DNA of 64,000 bases from Moritella sp. (lineage in GTDB: Bacteria; Pseudomonadota; Gammaproteobacteria; Enterobacterales; Moritellaceae): assembly GCF_013215705.1 (NCBI RefSeq), contig NZ_JABSQR010000001.1:1-64000 (forward strand), given 5' to 3'. The translations under genes and the position numbers were made by a program. The notes under the pieces were generated by a model. That model was not told the origin of the DNA. It saw nothing but the letters and a program-made list of their open reading frames with translations, and ran no database searches. Below are positions 37,778 through 46,922 of this stretch, in pieces (the first letter of the stretch is position 1; each line of letters starts with the position of its first letter).

Positions 37778-39220
37778 TTATGCACCAATGATCTTCTGAC
37801 CATAGAGGTATAGTTGCTGCAGCAGTTTCATTTTGCGTTCGTCATGACTATTTTCAATCGCCAATGCATCTAATCGGTCAAAATAGGCCGGTGCAGCGTC
37901 TTCAAGCACGCTACGGCAATGATTAAGCCATTTTTGTTGCTCAGGCATTGATAATAAATGCGGGAAGTTACGCGCACGATAACGGAAGAACAACTCGTTA
38001 AAACGTTCATCACTGATTTTTAGTTGCAGCCCTGCTAATTGCTCGGGTGCTGTTTCGCGTAATATTTCAAAGTTAGCTTTATCCCCAGCGCTAAAGAAAC
38101 CATCGTAGATCATGGCATCAACATTGTTTGATTTTGGATATTCACGATCTACTTGATAAACACCAACCACATTCTCGCGTAGCGTTGCGCTTTCTTTTAA
38201 ACGTTTAAGGTTTGCTAAACAGGCGTTGCGATCAATACCTAAACGTTCGGCATTCTCAGGTAATAAGGTTTTCGCTGGTGCTAGTACTGGGCACTTATTG
38301 ATATGAATAAGCTTCAGCGGAATAGGGGCTAGGTCACCGAGATCTTTCTTGGGTGTATATAAACGCTCACGTAGTTCATCTGCGCTTAATTCTAATAACG
38401 GGGTAATGTCTTGGGCTAAGTCAGCCACGATCACGGCATTATTGTTGGTCGGATGCCAAGCCAGTGGCACGACCCAGCTTGTGAAACCGCGGTCGGCACC
38501 GAACATACCACTCACATGCACTAATGGTGTCATGTTGATGATATCAATAAGTGATTCTACTTTACGCTTGCTACGCAGATTAAATAAGAAATCAAATAAT
38601 TTAGGTTGTTTTTCTTTAACCAATTTAGCCATAGCAATGGTTGCGTATACATCTGATGTCGCATCATGGGCATTGGCGTGTTCAATTCCATTGGCTTTCG
38701 TTAATAGCTCAAGACGCATGCTTGGCAGGCCATCATCATTTTCTGGCCATACAATGCCTTCTGGACGCAGTGCATAACAAGCGCGCATTAAATCAATAAT
38801 ATCCCAGCGTGAGTTACCATCTTTCCAGGTGTGTGCGTAAGGGTCGTAGAAGTTACGGTAGAAGATATTACGCGTTACTTCATCATCAAAACGAATATTG
38901 TTATATCCAATAATACAGGTGTTTTTATGGCTGAACTGCGCTTCAATACGCTTACTGAATTCTGCTTCATTCACACCTTCAGCTTGGGTTTTCTGCGGTG
39001 TGATACCTGTAATTAAAGCGGCTTCTGGCGAAGGAAGGTAATCATCGGACTGACGGCAATAAAACATATCTGGCTCGCCGATCACGTTAAAGTTCATATC
39101 GGTGCGAATGCCAGCAAATTGAGAGGGGCGATCGAGGGACGGGCTTAACCCGAAAGTCTCATAGTCATGCCAGTAAAAAGTGGGTTGGTCAGCTGCTGAT
39201 TTATTCGAATTGTTATCCAT
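37778..39220 (-). CDS. sbcB: Exodeoxyribonuclease I
   Basis: This 480-residue enzyme degrades single-stranded DNA 3' to 5' and acts in recombination and mismatch repair. The DnaQ-like exonuclease domain opens with WHDYETFG (Asp19 and Glu21). NNIRFDDEVTRNIFYRNFYDPY and HDATSDVYATI show the other acidic residues. The SH3-like and C-terminal helical parts follow, ending KMKLLQQLYLYGQ. Length matches E. coli ExoI (475). AAGG precedes the ATG. Confidence 0.95.
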   Translation of the reverse strand: MDNNSNKSAADQPTFYWHDYETFGLSPSLDRPSQFAGIRTDMNFNVIGEPDMFYCRQSDDYLPSPEAALITGITPQKTQAEGVNEAEFSKRIEAQFSHKNTCIIGYNNIRFDDEVTRNIFYRNFYDPYAHTWKDGNSRWDIIDLMRACYALRPEGIVWPENDDGLPSMRLELLTKANGIEHANAHDATSDVYATIAMAKLVKEKQPKLFDFLFNLRSKRKVESLIDIINMTPLVHVSGMFGADRGFTSWVVPLAWHPTNNNAVIVADLAQDITPLLELSADELRERLYTPKKDLGDLAPIPLKLIHINKCPVLAPAKTLLPENAERLGIDRNACLANLKRLKESATLRENVVGVYQVDREYPKSNNVDAMIYDGFFSAGDKANFEILRETAPEQLAGLQLKISDERFNELFFRYRARNFPHLLSMPEQQKWLNHCRSVLEDAAPAYFDRLDALAIENSHDERKMKLLQQLYLYGQKIIGA

Positions 39221-39950
39221 ACTACGCCTTGTTCTTATTCATTTGTATCTAATTAAATACAGCGGATATTTAATGGCTTGAAAACTCATGAATATATGCT
39301 GTTAAACGATAGTGAGAGGGTAAGCTAAGCGTGAATAGATGGCAAGTTATAAAGCCTTAGATCAAGCATGATCCAACAATCTAAAATTCCAATTCTCAAC
39401 GGTATTCGCTTCTAAGCGTGTTTTGGCCACTTCAGCCTAGATAGTGAGAGAGCAGGGATTTCTATCAATCGGGTTAGATTGGCTTTGTTTAATGGCTCAC
39501 TAAAGAATAACTCACACACTTGTTTCACTGTTATTGCAGAGTCTAGTCGTTTAATTCGGATTAAAGCATCATTTTCACTTATCATTCATGGTGTGATGAA
39601 GAGTCAGGCATTCGAGTATGTTCTTATTAATAACATTTTAGTTGCGGTGTTTTCATTTAAGTAATTCGAAACCGCAAGGAGAATAACAAAACGGATAATA
39701 TCTATTTTCGAAATTGAATCGTGGCTCATTTGGTTAAAAAGTATTATTATTTTTTTGTTCGTTTCGAACACTAAAAAATTAATTTAGTCTAGTCTAAATG
39801 AAGTTGAAAGCGCATATTTATGAGTTATCACATTATTTTTAAGTTTTTTTCGTAAATATGCTTTTAATCTCAGCGGCAAAGGTATAGAATCCGCCTCCTA
39901 ATTTTTCTAGAAAGCTACTAAAATGTAGCTGGTTATCTGCAAGGTAGACA
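39221..39950. other. 730-base intergenic stretch with possible ORF relic
   Basis: No firm gene lies here. On the minus strand a 57-codon open frame runs 39585-39412 (residues start MISENDALIRIKRL and include VKQVCELFFSEPLNKANL), with protein-like composition but no ribosome binding site. An overlapping 61-residue plus-strand frame is less convincing. Either may be the decayed remainder of a lost gene. The last about 100 bases are AT-rich and probably carry the promoter of the next gene. Confidence 0.35.
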
Positions 39951-40541
39951 ATGAGTCATTACACAGTTTTAGGTTTATCAACATGGTTCGAATTAGTCGA
40001 ACGCATCGGCTCAGAAGCAGAAGCCAAGACGTATTTTTCAGAAACGAAACTGGTTGAGTACAACAGCAGAACTTGTCTCGAATTAATTGAAGCCGGTATG
40101 TTGATGCATTTGAAGAATTGGTTAGCTGTACAATACCAAGAATTCAAATCAACTGGTGAACGTTTACGTCGCGAGCAAGTCTCGCAGTCTACAAACTCTG
40201 TCTCAAGTAAACTTTACTCGATAGAAGTGATTCGAACTCGTCCGCAAATGGTTGGGCAACCAGTGCCGCAACAAGTACAACATCAAAGACAACACATTGC
40301 ATCGTCACAATTTGTGACGAATCAGGTTCGTCCTGTACATGCGACCCCTGCTGCTGTGAAGCCAGAAGTTGCAAGACCTGTTGTTGCTGCTGCACCTGTT
40401 GCGCCACCAAAGCCACGCGTAATAACGTCTAAAATGCCAGCACCAGAAAAGAAACCTGCTGCTGCATCGATGGCTAATTTCTTTATGCGTCAGGTTCGTG
40501 CGACTAAATCTGAATTGGAAGATCGTAAGCACCATAATTAA
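39951..40541 (+). CDS. Hypothetical protein, Pro/Ala-rich C-terminal half
   Basis: I do not recognise this 196-residue protein. The first 75 residues look like a folded helical domain (LSTWFELVERIGSEAEAKTY, ELIEAGMLMHLKNWLAVQY). The region from about 95 to 165 is a disordered Gln-, then Pro/Ala/Val-rich linker. It ends in the basic motif MANFFMRQVRATKSELEDRK, which looks like a short binding helix. AAGG lies eight bases before the ATG. It lies 46-136 bases before tapT, with unclear co-transcription. The layout suggests an adaptor. Confidence 0.7.
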   Translation: MSHYTVLGLSTWFELVERIGSEAEAKTYFSETKLVEYNSRTCLELIEAGMLMHLKNWLAVQYQEFKSTGERLRREQVSQSTNSVSSKLYSIEVIRTRPQMVGQPVPQQVQHQRQHIASSQFVTNQVRPVHATPAAVKPEVARPVVAAAPVAPPKPRVITSKMPAPEKKPAAASMANFFMRQVRATKSELEDRKHHN

Positions 40542-40677
40542 GTAACGCTTGACGCGTACCTTAACTATGTGAATGACTCAGTAGCAAGTGTTGTCCCACG
40601 ACGGTGGTGATAGAACTTGGTTCTGGGTCATTTTTTTATCTGCATTTTGGCAATTTATTTCTAAGTGGTATCACTTT

Positions 40678-41397
40678 ATGCGCATTCATAATGTTCATCG
40701 ATTAGCAATACAGCGTTTAGCTGACAGTACCAAACCTTTCAAAGCTCGTGGCGGTAAATTAATTCGTTGTGATTACTGCATGTTAGGCAAGCAATTTTGT
40801 ATTTGTGAACACCAACCGTTAGTAAAATCGACAGCTGGCTTTATGCTGGTGATGTTTGATTATGAAATGATAAAACCGAGTAATACAGGCCGTTTGATTG
40901 CAGATGTCATTGAAGACACATTTGCTTACCAATGGTCACGTACAGAGCCCAATCAAGAGATGATAGATATCATTAACCAAAGTTGTTGGCAGCCATTCGT
41001 TATCTTCCCTGAAGAGTATGTGGTTGAGCGTGAGCGGGTACAAACAGGGCCATTAATAATTGAACAGGGTAAACGACCATTATACATCCTACTTGATGGT
41101 AGCTGGCGTGAAGCGAAGAAGATGTTCAAAAAAAGCCCGTGGTTAGAAGATATACCGGTGATCTCATTTGATCCTGACGTAGTTTCGCAGTATCAGATCC
41201 GCAAGGCGGCAAAAGACAATCAGCTTGCAACGGCAGAAGTTGCATCATTGGTGCTGGGTCATCATGGTGAAGCACTGAATGCGGATATTCTTGGCTGTTG
41301 GTTTGATGTTTTCCGCGAACGTTATCTTTCCGGCACTAAGCAACTTAATGTCGGTGTCGATGCCGCGTTGAAGCGTTTACAGACACTAACGGTTTAA
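40678..41397 (+). CDS. tapT: tRNA-uridine aminocarboxypropyltransferase (DTW domain)
   Basis: This 239-residue DTW-domain protein fits TapT (YfiP), which adds the 3-amino-3-carboxypropyl group of SAM to U47 of tRNAs (acp3U). The zinc motif is Cys31-DY-Cys34-(x6)-Cys41-I-Cys43. The DTW-family signature appears as DGSWREAKKM, and a SPOUT-like region has LLDGSW and the C-terminal ALxxLQ helix. I start at the ATG 40678, with AAGTGGT before it, since the 30 upstream residues from a TTG at 40588 are unlike family N-termini. Confidence 0.87.
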   Translation: MRIHNVHRLAIQRLADSTKPFKARGGKLIRCDYCMLGKQFCICEHQPLVKSTAGFMLVMFDYEMIKPSNTGRLIADVIEDTFAYQWSRTEPNQEMIDIINQSCWQPFVIFPEEYVVERERVQTGPLIIEQGKRPLYILLDGSWREAKKMFKKSPWLEDIPVISFDPDVVSQYQIRKAAKDNQLATAEVASLVLGHHGEALNADILGCWFDVFRERYLSGTKQLNVGVDAALKRLQTLTV

Positions 41398-41515
41398 TTT
41401 CACAGTACCTAGACTTAACAATAGAACCCTGACTGTCTACTGACCTTGGGGTTGTTGTTGCCAATTTTTAATGCAATTGGTATAAGCATGTCGTTAAACA
41501 AGATAGGGAGTCGTC

Positions 41516-42271
41516 ATGAAAAGTATGTTGATCACTATGCTCGTGTTCTATATCGGTATTTGTGTTGTGTTATTCGTATTACAACGTAAATTCTTGTATT
41601 TTCCGCAACCGGCAACGCCAGTAAATGGTGTAGCAGCAATCAGCTTTGAGTCCGATGGTGAACAGTTACGTGGCTGGGTGGTTAACGAAGGGCGCGCTAA
41701 AGCGTTAATGTATTATGGCGGTAATGCCGAAAATATCGAAAACAACATCCCCTTTTTTAAGGATGTGTTACCGGAGTATAGCGTCTATCTAATTCCCTAC
41801 CGAGGTTATGGCAATAGTACGGGCTCTCCCACTGAGGGACACCTCTATCATGAGGCCTTGACTATTTTCGACCGGGTAACCGTTAATCACGAACAGATAA
41901 CCCTGATGGGCAGAAGTCTCGGTACTGGCATTGCTACCTATGTTGCGGCGAACCGACAAGTAACCAAGCTGGTATTGATCACTCCCTTTGATAGTATCGT
42001 CAATGTTGCTAAGTCGGTCTACTGGATGTTTCCGGTAAATCTGTTGCTTAAAGATAAATACGTGTCAATAAATCGCGTGGAAAACATTACCGCGCCAACC
42101 TATATCTTCATTGCTGAGCACGACCAGGTGATCCCTCGAGCAAGGGCTGAATCGTTAATTGCGCAGTTTGCTGATCAATTGGTGGCGACTATTCTGATCA
42201 CCGGAGCCAGCCATAACGATATTTCACAGTACCAGCAATATGTCACAGAATTGAAGCGGGCGCTGGACTGA
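41516..42271 (+). CDS. Membrane-anchored alpha/beta hydrolase (BEM46/ABHD13-like)
   Basis: This 251-residue protein has an N-terminal membrane helix (about 4-22) and a serine hydrolase domain with MGRSLGTGIA (nucleophile Ser134), IAEHDQVIP for the acid and GASHND for the His. YYGGNAEN and YRGYGNSTGSP are typical of the BEM46/YfhR-like group. Members are thought to be membrane-bound esterases of unknown substrate. GGGAG lies six bases before the ATG. It is followed at 61 bases by an oxidoreductase and is probably transcribed with it. Confidence 0.83.
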   Translation: MKSMLITMLVFYIGICVVLFVLQRKFLYFPQPATPVNGVAAISFESDGEQLRGWVVNEGRAKALMYYGGNAENIENNIPFFKDVLPEYSVYLIPYRGYGNSTGSPTEGHLYHEALTIFDRVTVNHEQITLMGRSLGTGIATYVAANRQVTKLVLITPFDSIVNVAKSVYWMFPVNLLLKDKYVSINRVENITAPTYIFIAEHDQVIPRARAESLIAQFADQLVATILITGASHNDISQYQQYVTELKRALD

Positions 42272-42332
42272 TATCTAAATAGCATATATTATTTTTCATA
42301 CTGATTACATTCAATATTTTTATGGATAGAAT

Positions 42333-43325
42333 ATGCAGCGAAAAAAAGAAACACAATACCCTATTCGCTGGGGCATCATCGGCTGTGGCACTGTCACAGA
42401 ATTAAAAAGCGGCCCTGCATATCAAAAAACAGATGGTTTTAAACTTGCGGCTGTAATGCGGCGTAATCTTGCTCTTGCGCAAGATTATGCGTTAAGACAT
42501 AACATCGAAGCATACTCTTCAGATCCTGCAGATATTATCAATAACGATAATATTGATGCCGTGTATATCGCCACTCCCCCTGATAGTCATAAATTTTACG
42601 CCTTACAAGTGGCTGACGCGGGTAAGCCTTGCTGTATCGAAAAACCACTGGCACCCTGTTATGCGGACAGTTTGGCGATTTACAATGCGTTTAACGACAA
42701 AGACATTCCCTTATTTGTGGCTTATTATCGCCGTTCGTTACCGCGTTTTAATAAAGTGAAAGCATTACTTGAATCAGGTGCGATTGGCCAAGTAAGAACG
42801 ATTAATGCGTTTTTAAATAAACCAGCCAACGCATTAGATTTATCGGGTGAGTTTAATTGGCGAACAGATAAACAAGTTGCTGTTGGTGGTTACTTTGACG
42901 ATCTAGCCAGTCATGGACTTGATCTGTTTGCTTATTTGTTGGGTGATTTTGATATCGTGAAAGGGCTTGGCACCAATCAACAAGGCCTCTACTCATCGTT
43001 AGATTCAATATCAGCATGCTGGCAGCACAAAAATGGTGTAACAGGTGTCGGAAGTTGGAATTTTGGCGGTTGTACAAGACAAGATCGGGTGCTGATCACA
43101 GGCAGTGAAGGAGAGATCAGTTTTTCTGTGTTTGATGAAATGCCCGTGACGTTACAAACTTTAACGGCACGCCAAGAGTTTGTTATCGATAACCCTGAAA
43201 ATATTCAGTTATACCATGTACAGAATATGCGTGAACACCTGGTTAATCACATTGCTCATCCATCAACTGGCGAAACGGCGTTACACACCAGTTGGGTGAT
43301 GGAACAGATCTTACACAGTAAATAA
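42333..43325 (+). CDS. Gfo/Idh/MocA family oxidoreductase
   Basis: This 330-residue protein has an N-terminal Rossmann domain (GIIGCGTVTE, residues 14-23) and the conserved EKP motif (IEKPLAPC) of the Gfo/Idh/MocA family. Its C-terminal beta-sheet domain includes GGYFDDLASHGLDLF, which carries the usual substrate-binding His. These enzymes oxidise or reduce sugars and related polyols with NAD(P). The substrate is not evident from the neighbours. The ribosome binding site before 42333 is weak. Confidence 0.86.
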   Translation: MQRKKETQYPIRWGIIGCGTVTELKSGPAYQKTDGFKLAAVMRRNLALAQDYALRHNIEAYSSDPADIINNDNIDAVYIATPPDSHKFYALQVADAGKPCCIEKPLAPCYADSLAIYNAFNDKDIPLFVAYYRRSLPRFNKVKALLESGAIGQVRTINAFLNKPANALDLSGEFNWRTDKQVAVGGYFDDLASHGLDLFAYLLGDFDIVKGLGTNQQGLYSSLDSISACWQHKNGVTGVGSWNFGGCTRQDRVLITGSEGEISFSVFDEMPVTLQTLTARQEFVIDNPENIQLYHVQNMREHLVNHIAHPSTGETALHTSWVMEQILHSK

Positions 43326-43694
43326 TTGCCTAGCGCTATTTCAATCAACACAGCACCGATTATTAACTCCGATGCGTATTACATTAACCGGTACGATCAA
43401 AGCGAGAAAATTAAAAATAATCATTAAAATTGAATTAGTTTTTAAAAATCGCAATTGGTTTACAAAATGTTAAATGAAATATATAAATAACTGAATGCAA
43501 AAGAATTTACATATAAAAATTTGTTATGTATATGTTGTAATTATGCACGAGTGAATATTGTTTTTCTAAGCTCCATCACACAACTACCTCTTTATTTCCA
43601 TATTTATGTCGTTTTGATCATATTTATTGAATACGACATATTTACCCTATTTTATATATGTAATAGTCTGGTCAAATGAGACAGTGTGTTTAGA
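43326..43694. other. AT-rich intergenic region
   Basis: About 370 bases, strongly AT-rich, with no open frame or hairpin that I can support. It is followed directly by the inverted repeat at 43695-43749. Confidence 0.4.
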
Positions 43695-43749
43695 TATACC
43701 CAAACGACTTCAGGATGCTGATTGTGCATCTTGAAGTCGTTTGGGTATA
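43695..43749. repeat. Long inverted repeat, REP/MITE-like hairpin
   Basis: Two 24-base arms (43695-43718 and 43726-43749, beginning TATACCCAAACGACTTC) pair with a single mismatch across a 7-base loop. There is no T-run, so it is unlike a normal terminator. Similar intergenic hairpins are repeated in many Vibrio/Shewanella-type genomes. I infer the repeat nature and see only one copy here. Confidence 0.7.
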
Positions 43750-43776
43750 ATTAATATGGATAAATAAGGTATTGCA

Positions 43777-44301
43777 ATGGAATCGCCCCGCAAAGAAGTC
43801 ATATTCGAATACGTGCCGACGGCGCAAGAAGTAGAAACCCTGTTACTGCACACACCAGATGCTAAAATTAATATTGCGAATACTAAGCAAGCTTGTGATA
43901 TTAGCCAGATCAAACACCTAACGCATTATGGTCATTGTATTAATGGCATTAATATCGAGATTGATCTATGTGACGAATCAGAGATTGAGCCGCTATGGTC
44001 ATTTCTTGAGTTGGATTTTTTAAGAATTAGTTTTGCCAGTGATGAAGTGCTTGAAGACGATTTTAAAGGGTTTCTTACATGGCTAGAAAACGCAGACAAG
44101 CTCGAAGCCTTATCGGTAGAAATGCAGCCGTTACACCAGGAAGATGGGTTACAATTGCTGTCGATTTATTTTGCATCCTCAAAACAATTTCCGGTTTCTT
44201 TGTTTCTCAAAACCAATGCGAGCGCAGTGACAATTCCATCACTGCCATCTTTACAGGTATTTCATCATGTAAATGTTGAGATGAGCATCCGTCGCTTTTA
44301 A
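43777..44301 (+). CDS. Hypothetical protein
   Basis: I do not recognise this 174-residue soluble protein. It is acidic and rich in short hydrophobic runs (EVETLLLHTPDAKINI, LWSFLELDFLRISF, GLQLLSIYF), with a repeating leucine pattern that could be a small alpha/beta or solenoid fold. AAGG precedes the ATG, and the coding bias is like that of its neighbours. A strong hairpin separates it from the convergent MarR gene. Confidence 0.65.
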   Translation: MESPRKEVIFEYVPTAQEVETLLLHTPDAKINIANTKQACDISQIKHLTHYGHCINGINIEIDLCDESEIEPLWSFLELDFLRISFASDEVLEDDFKGFLTWLENADKLEALSVEMQPLHQEDGLQLLSIYFASSKQFPVSLFLKTNASAVTIPSLPSLQVFHHVNVEMSIRRF

Positions 44302-44320
44302 ATCACTATTATAGAGATTA

Positions 44321-44357
44321 GCCCGATAGCAATCATCACCGGTGATGATAATCGGGC
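44321..44357. terminator. GC-rich hairpin between convergent genes
   Basis: GCCCGATAGCAATCATCACC pairs with GGTGATGATAATCGGGC (almost continuous). It has no clean T-run but its position between convergent stops suggests a transcription barrier. Confidence 0.5.
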
Positions 44358-44364
44358 CGGTGCA

Positions 44365-44859
44365 TTAGTTTGTGGGCTTATTTTTCGCTAACATCCGCTG
44401 CATCATAGCATCGAGTTGTTGCAGCTCATCTGCCGATAATACACTTAATCTCTTTCTTTCTTGTTGGTGTAATTTAGGCATAACAGTCTCAATTAATTGC
44501 TTACCTTTGCTGGTGAGCAGTACCAGTTTACTGCGTTTATCTTCTGGGTTATCAATTCTTTCAATCAACGCCGCTTGGCTTAAACGATTTAACACCTTAG
44601 TCAGTCCGCCAGAACTAAATATCATCGATTGGTATAGCGCTGTTGGGGATAGGCAATAGGGAGCAGGACTGCGTCGTAACGTGCTTAATACGCTGAACTC
44701 TGCACGTTGTAAATCAAAGCTCGCGACCAGTGTTTCCATCCGATGGTGAAATAGATTACTGACCTGCAGCAAGCGTAATAAAGCAGGTGATACGCCGTCA
44801 GCACACTCAGGCCAGTTATCATCCATTGCTTGTAGTATTTCGTTAATGTTATTCGTCAC
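44365..44859 (-). CDS. MarR family transcriptional regulator
   Basis: This 164-residue winged-helix regulator has the MarR pattern: a dimerisation N-terminus, LQRAEFSVLSTLRRSPAP, a recognition helix (SSGGLTKVLNRLSQAALIER) and the wing with RSKLVLLTSKGKQLI. It is divergent from a Bcr/CflA-type pump, and the gap holds two palindromes that look like its operators, so it probably represses the pump until a ligand binds. The GTG start at 44859 has AAGGGACAG before it. An ATG at 44880 and more distant ones have no such site. Confidence 0.88.
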   Translation of the reverse strand: MTNNINEILQAMDDNWPECADGVSPALLRLLQVSNLFHHRMETLVASFDLQRAEFSVLSTLRRSPAPYCLSPTALYQSMIFSSGGLTKVLNRLSQAALIERIDNPEDKRSKLVLLTSKGKQLIETVMPKLHQQERKRLSVLSADELQQLDAMMQRMLAKNKPTN

Positions 44860-44904
44860 TATCTGTCCCTTAATATGCATGCATGTCTGAACACATCCAT
44901 AATA

Positions 44905-44922
44905 TATCTTGCCAGAAAGATA
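44905..44922. promoter_or_regulatory. MarR-type operator 1
   Basis: TATCTTGCCAGAAAGATA is an imperfect palindrome in the 107-base gap between divergent marR-type and pump genes. A second copy of the same pattern begins 30 bases on. MarR proteins bind symmetric 16-18-base sites in such gaps. Confidence 0.72.
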
Positions 44923-44934
44923 AAGTCCAGTTAT

Positions 44935-44952
44935 TATCTTTCCAGGAAGATA
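44935..44952. promoter_or_regulatory. MarR-type operator 2
   Basis: TATCTTTCCAGGAAGATA shares the TATCTT-N6-AAGATA frame with site 1. It ends just 14 bases before the pump start codon, where bound repressor would block initiation. Centre-to-centre spacing of 30 bases (about three turns) puts both sites on one DNA face. Confidence 0.72.
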
Positions 44953-44966
44953 GTTGGAGGCGTGAA

Positions 44967-46229
44967 ATGACACCGAATAATACATCCTCAATCATAATGA
45001 ATGAGGCAAGCATAGATAATACAACTACAGCCGGAAAAATGAATAAAACGTTAATACTGACACTGGCTGCAGTATTTGCTTTAACCCCATTTACGATTGA
45101 TAGTTACCTACCTGCGATGCCAACAATGGCCAAAGCAATGGGGGTTGATATCACCTTGATGTCAGTAACCGTGAGTTTATATATTTTTGGTCTTGCGATA
45201 GGACAGCTCATCGGCGGGCCTTTGTCCGATAAAAAAGGCCGTGGTTATGCCATGATTGCAGGTTTAGTTGTGTTTGCAATTGCGAGTATATTGCTGACGA
45301 CAGCAACAGAAATAGAAGTGTTATGGTTATGGCGCGTGGTGCAAGCTATCGGTGGCGGTATGGCCGTTGTTGGAGTGCCAGCAACTATTCGTGATACCAC
45401 GAGTGGTAAAGAAGCGGCTAAGCTGTTCTCATTGATTGCGCTTATTATGATGATAGCGCCCTCAATTGCGCCGACTCTGGGAACGATTATCATGTCGGTA
45501 GCTGATTGGCGTTGGATCTTTTATACATTGGCAATAATGGCTGCATTGGTGGCGATTTTGGTGATGCGCTATATACCGAAACCAGTTAAGAAGACGATAG
45601 CTGAAGATAAGTTGGATGAGATTAAACCAAAGCTTGGTTTATTGTCGGTGTTCAGTGAGAAACGCGCTTTAGGTTTCATGGTTGCACAAGCATTTGCTTA
45701 CTCGGTAATGATGATCTTTTTAACCAATGCATCGATGATGTATATGGAAGTATTTGAGCAAACGGCGCAACAGTTTTCAATGTTATTTTTTGCAAATATT
45801 TGCGGTTTGGTTGTTGTTAATCGTACTAACACATTTTTATTAGCGAAATTTGAGCCAGAGACATTGTTACAAGCTTTCTTAAGCTTGCAAGTACTTGGAG
45901 GCATAATATTAGTGACAGCATCGGTGATGGTTCCTGACGCTTTGTACGTGACTGTTGCAGGGTTTGTTATTGCGATCTCAGCCAATGGCGCGGTTATCGC
46001 AAATGCCAGTGCTTGTTTTATGAAACGATTTGGCCGAAATGCCGGTTCTGCTTCTGCGGCATTAGGGGCAACTCAATACACAGTCGGTGGCACTGTGAGT
46101 GCGTTATCAGCATTTGTCAGTATGGGAGCTGTGCAACCTGTGGTTATCATCATGCTCATTTCATCTGTCATAGCACTGTTGGGAGCAACGATTGCAGCTC
46201 GCTATTCACGTAATAATACAGCAGGTTAA
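44967..46229 (+). CDS. Bcr/CflA-type multidrug MFS transporter
   Basis: This 420-residue transporter has about 12 membrane helices of the major facilitator superfamily. The signature TIDSYLPAMPTMAKAMGVD in the first helix and GQLIGGPLSDKKGRG (motif A) fit the Bcr/CflA drug:H+ antiporters (bicyclomycin, chloramphenicol, sulfonamide export). It would export drugs or metabolites, and the ligand sensed by the divergent MarR is unknown. GGAGG lies six bases before the ATG 44967, so the 28 further upstream residues are not used. The sequence is complete. Confidence 0.9.
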   Translation: MTPNNTSSIIMNEASIDNTTTAGKMNKTLILTLAAVFALTPFTIDSYLPAMPTMAKAMGVDITLMSVTVSLYIFGLAIGQLIGGPLSDKKGRGYAMIAGLVVFAIASILLTTATEIEVLWLWRVVQAIGGGMAVVGVPATIRDTTSGKEAAKLFSLIALIMMIAPSIAPTLGTIIMSVADWRWIFYTLAIMAALVAILVMRYIPKPVKKTIAEDKLDEIKPKLGLLSVFSEKRALGFMVAQAFAYSVMMIFLTNASMMYMEVFEQTAQQFSMLFFANICGLVVVNRTNTFLLAKFEPETLLQAFLSLQVLGGIILVTASVMVPDALYVTVAGFVIAISANGAVIANASACFMKRFGRNAGSASAALGATQYTVGGTVSALSAFVSMGAVQPVVIIMLISSVIALLGATIAARYSRNNTAG

Positions 46230-46296
46230 AACATCAATGTGATTTATAGGCTGATGAAGGATTATCAGCCTACGATTAAATATCAACTTACAGGTG

Positions 46297-46716
46297 TTAT
46301 TTATTCAGTAAGTGCGCGCATAATCTAACAAAATCAGACGAAGTAACGATACCAATCACCTTATTTTCATCATCAATAACGGGTAGGCAACCGAGTTTAT
46401 TATCAATGAAGTATTCAACAACAATTTTCAATGGCTCATCTTCTGTTAGCTTTTGAAAATCGGTCGTCATCAAATCTTCGATTAACTGACCGCGTTCTTT
46501 TCTTGCTAGTGCATCAGTACCATATTTGTTGATCATTGTCATGACTGCACTGATCATTTTTTTATGCGTCAGAACCCCAATCAAGGTACCATCATTTTCG
46601 GAGATAACAGGTAAGTGACGTACCCCACGCGTTTGCATTAATTCATGTGCGTCTTTTAAAGTGGCTTTATGGCTTATACAAATAACATTGTCTGCCATTA
46701 TATCTCTTACTTTCAT
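46297..46716 (-). CDS. CBS domain pair protein
   Basis: This 139-residue cytosolic protein consists of two CBS domains (about 1-65 and 75-135), with the ligand-loop pattern HLPVISENDGTLIGVLT and its counterpart GCLPVIDDENKVIGIVTSSD. Such stand-alone CBS pairs bind adenosine nucleotides (ATP, AMP, SAM or c-di-AMP) and act as small energy sensors. The partner is unknown. GGAG precedes the ATG. It converges with the MFS gene. Confidence 0.88.
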   Translation of the reverse strand: MKVRDIMADNVICISHKATLKDAHELMQTRGVRHLPVISENDGTLIGVLTHKKMISAVMTMINKYGTDALARKERGQLIEDLMTTDFQKLTEDEPLKIVVEYFIDNKLGCLPVIDDENKVIGIVTSSDFVRLCAHLLNK

Positions 46717-46922
46717 ACACTAACTCCGAGTTATATAATATTGATTTTTCAGTATACCTCATTATATATAGAATGCGATATTGAGGTTCAACAAAATAAT
46801 ACAGCTGGATATTTAATTGTTTATTTATTTTTGTATCGTGATGTAACCAGCTGTATTTTAGTGTTATTGTTTATAATTGTGTGATAATTTAGCTACTTAT
46901 ATATTATGGATGGAGTTTAGTT

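Noticed and set aside
39479-39664. 61-residue plus-strand frame
   Set aside because: No translation signal or similarity, and it overlaps a more protein-like frame on the other strand.
43523-43540. Ter-like ATGTTGTAATTA sequence in an AT-rich gap
   Set aside because: The essential C after GTAA is T, and the surroundings are AT-rich so chance similarity is likely.
46247-46272. TAGGCTGAT/ATCAGCCTA hairpin between the MFS and CBS genes
   Set aside because: A hairpin between convergent genes, but without a T-run, so not listed as a terminator.
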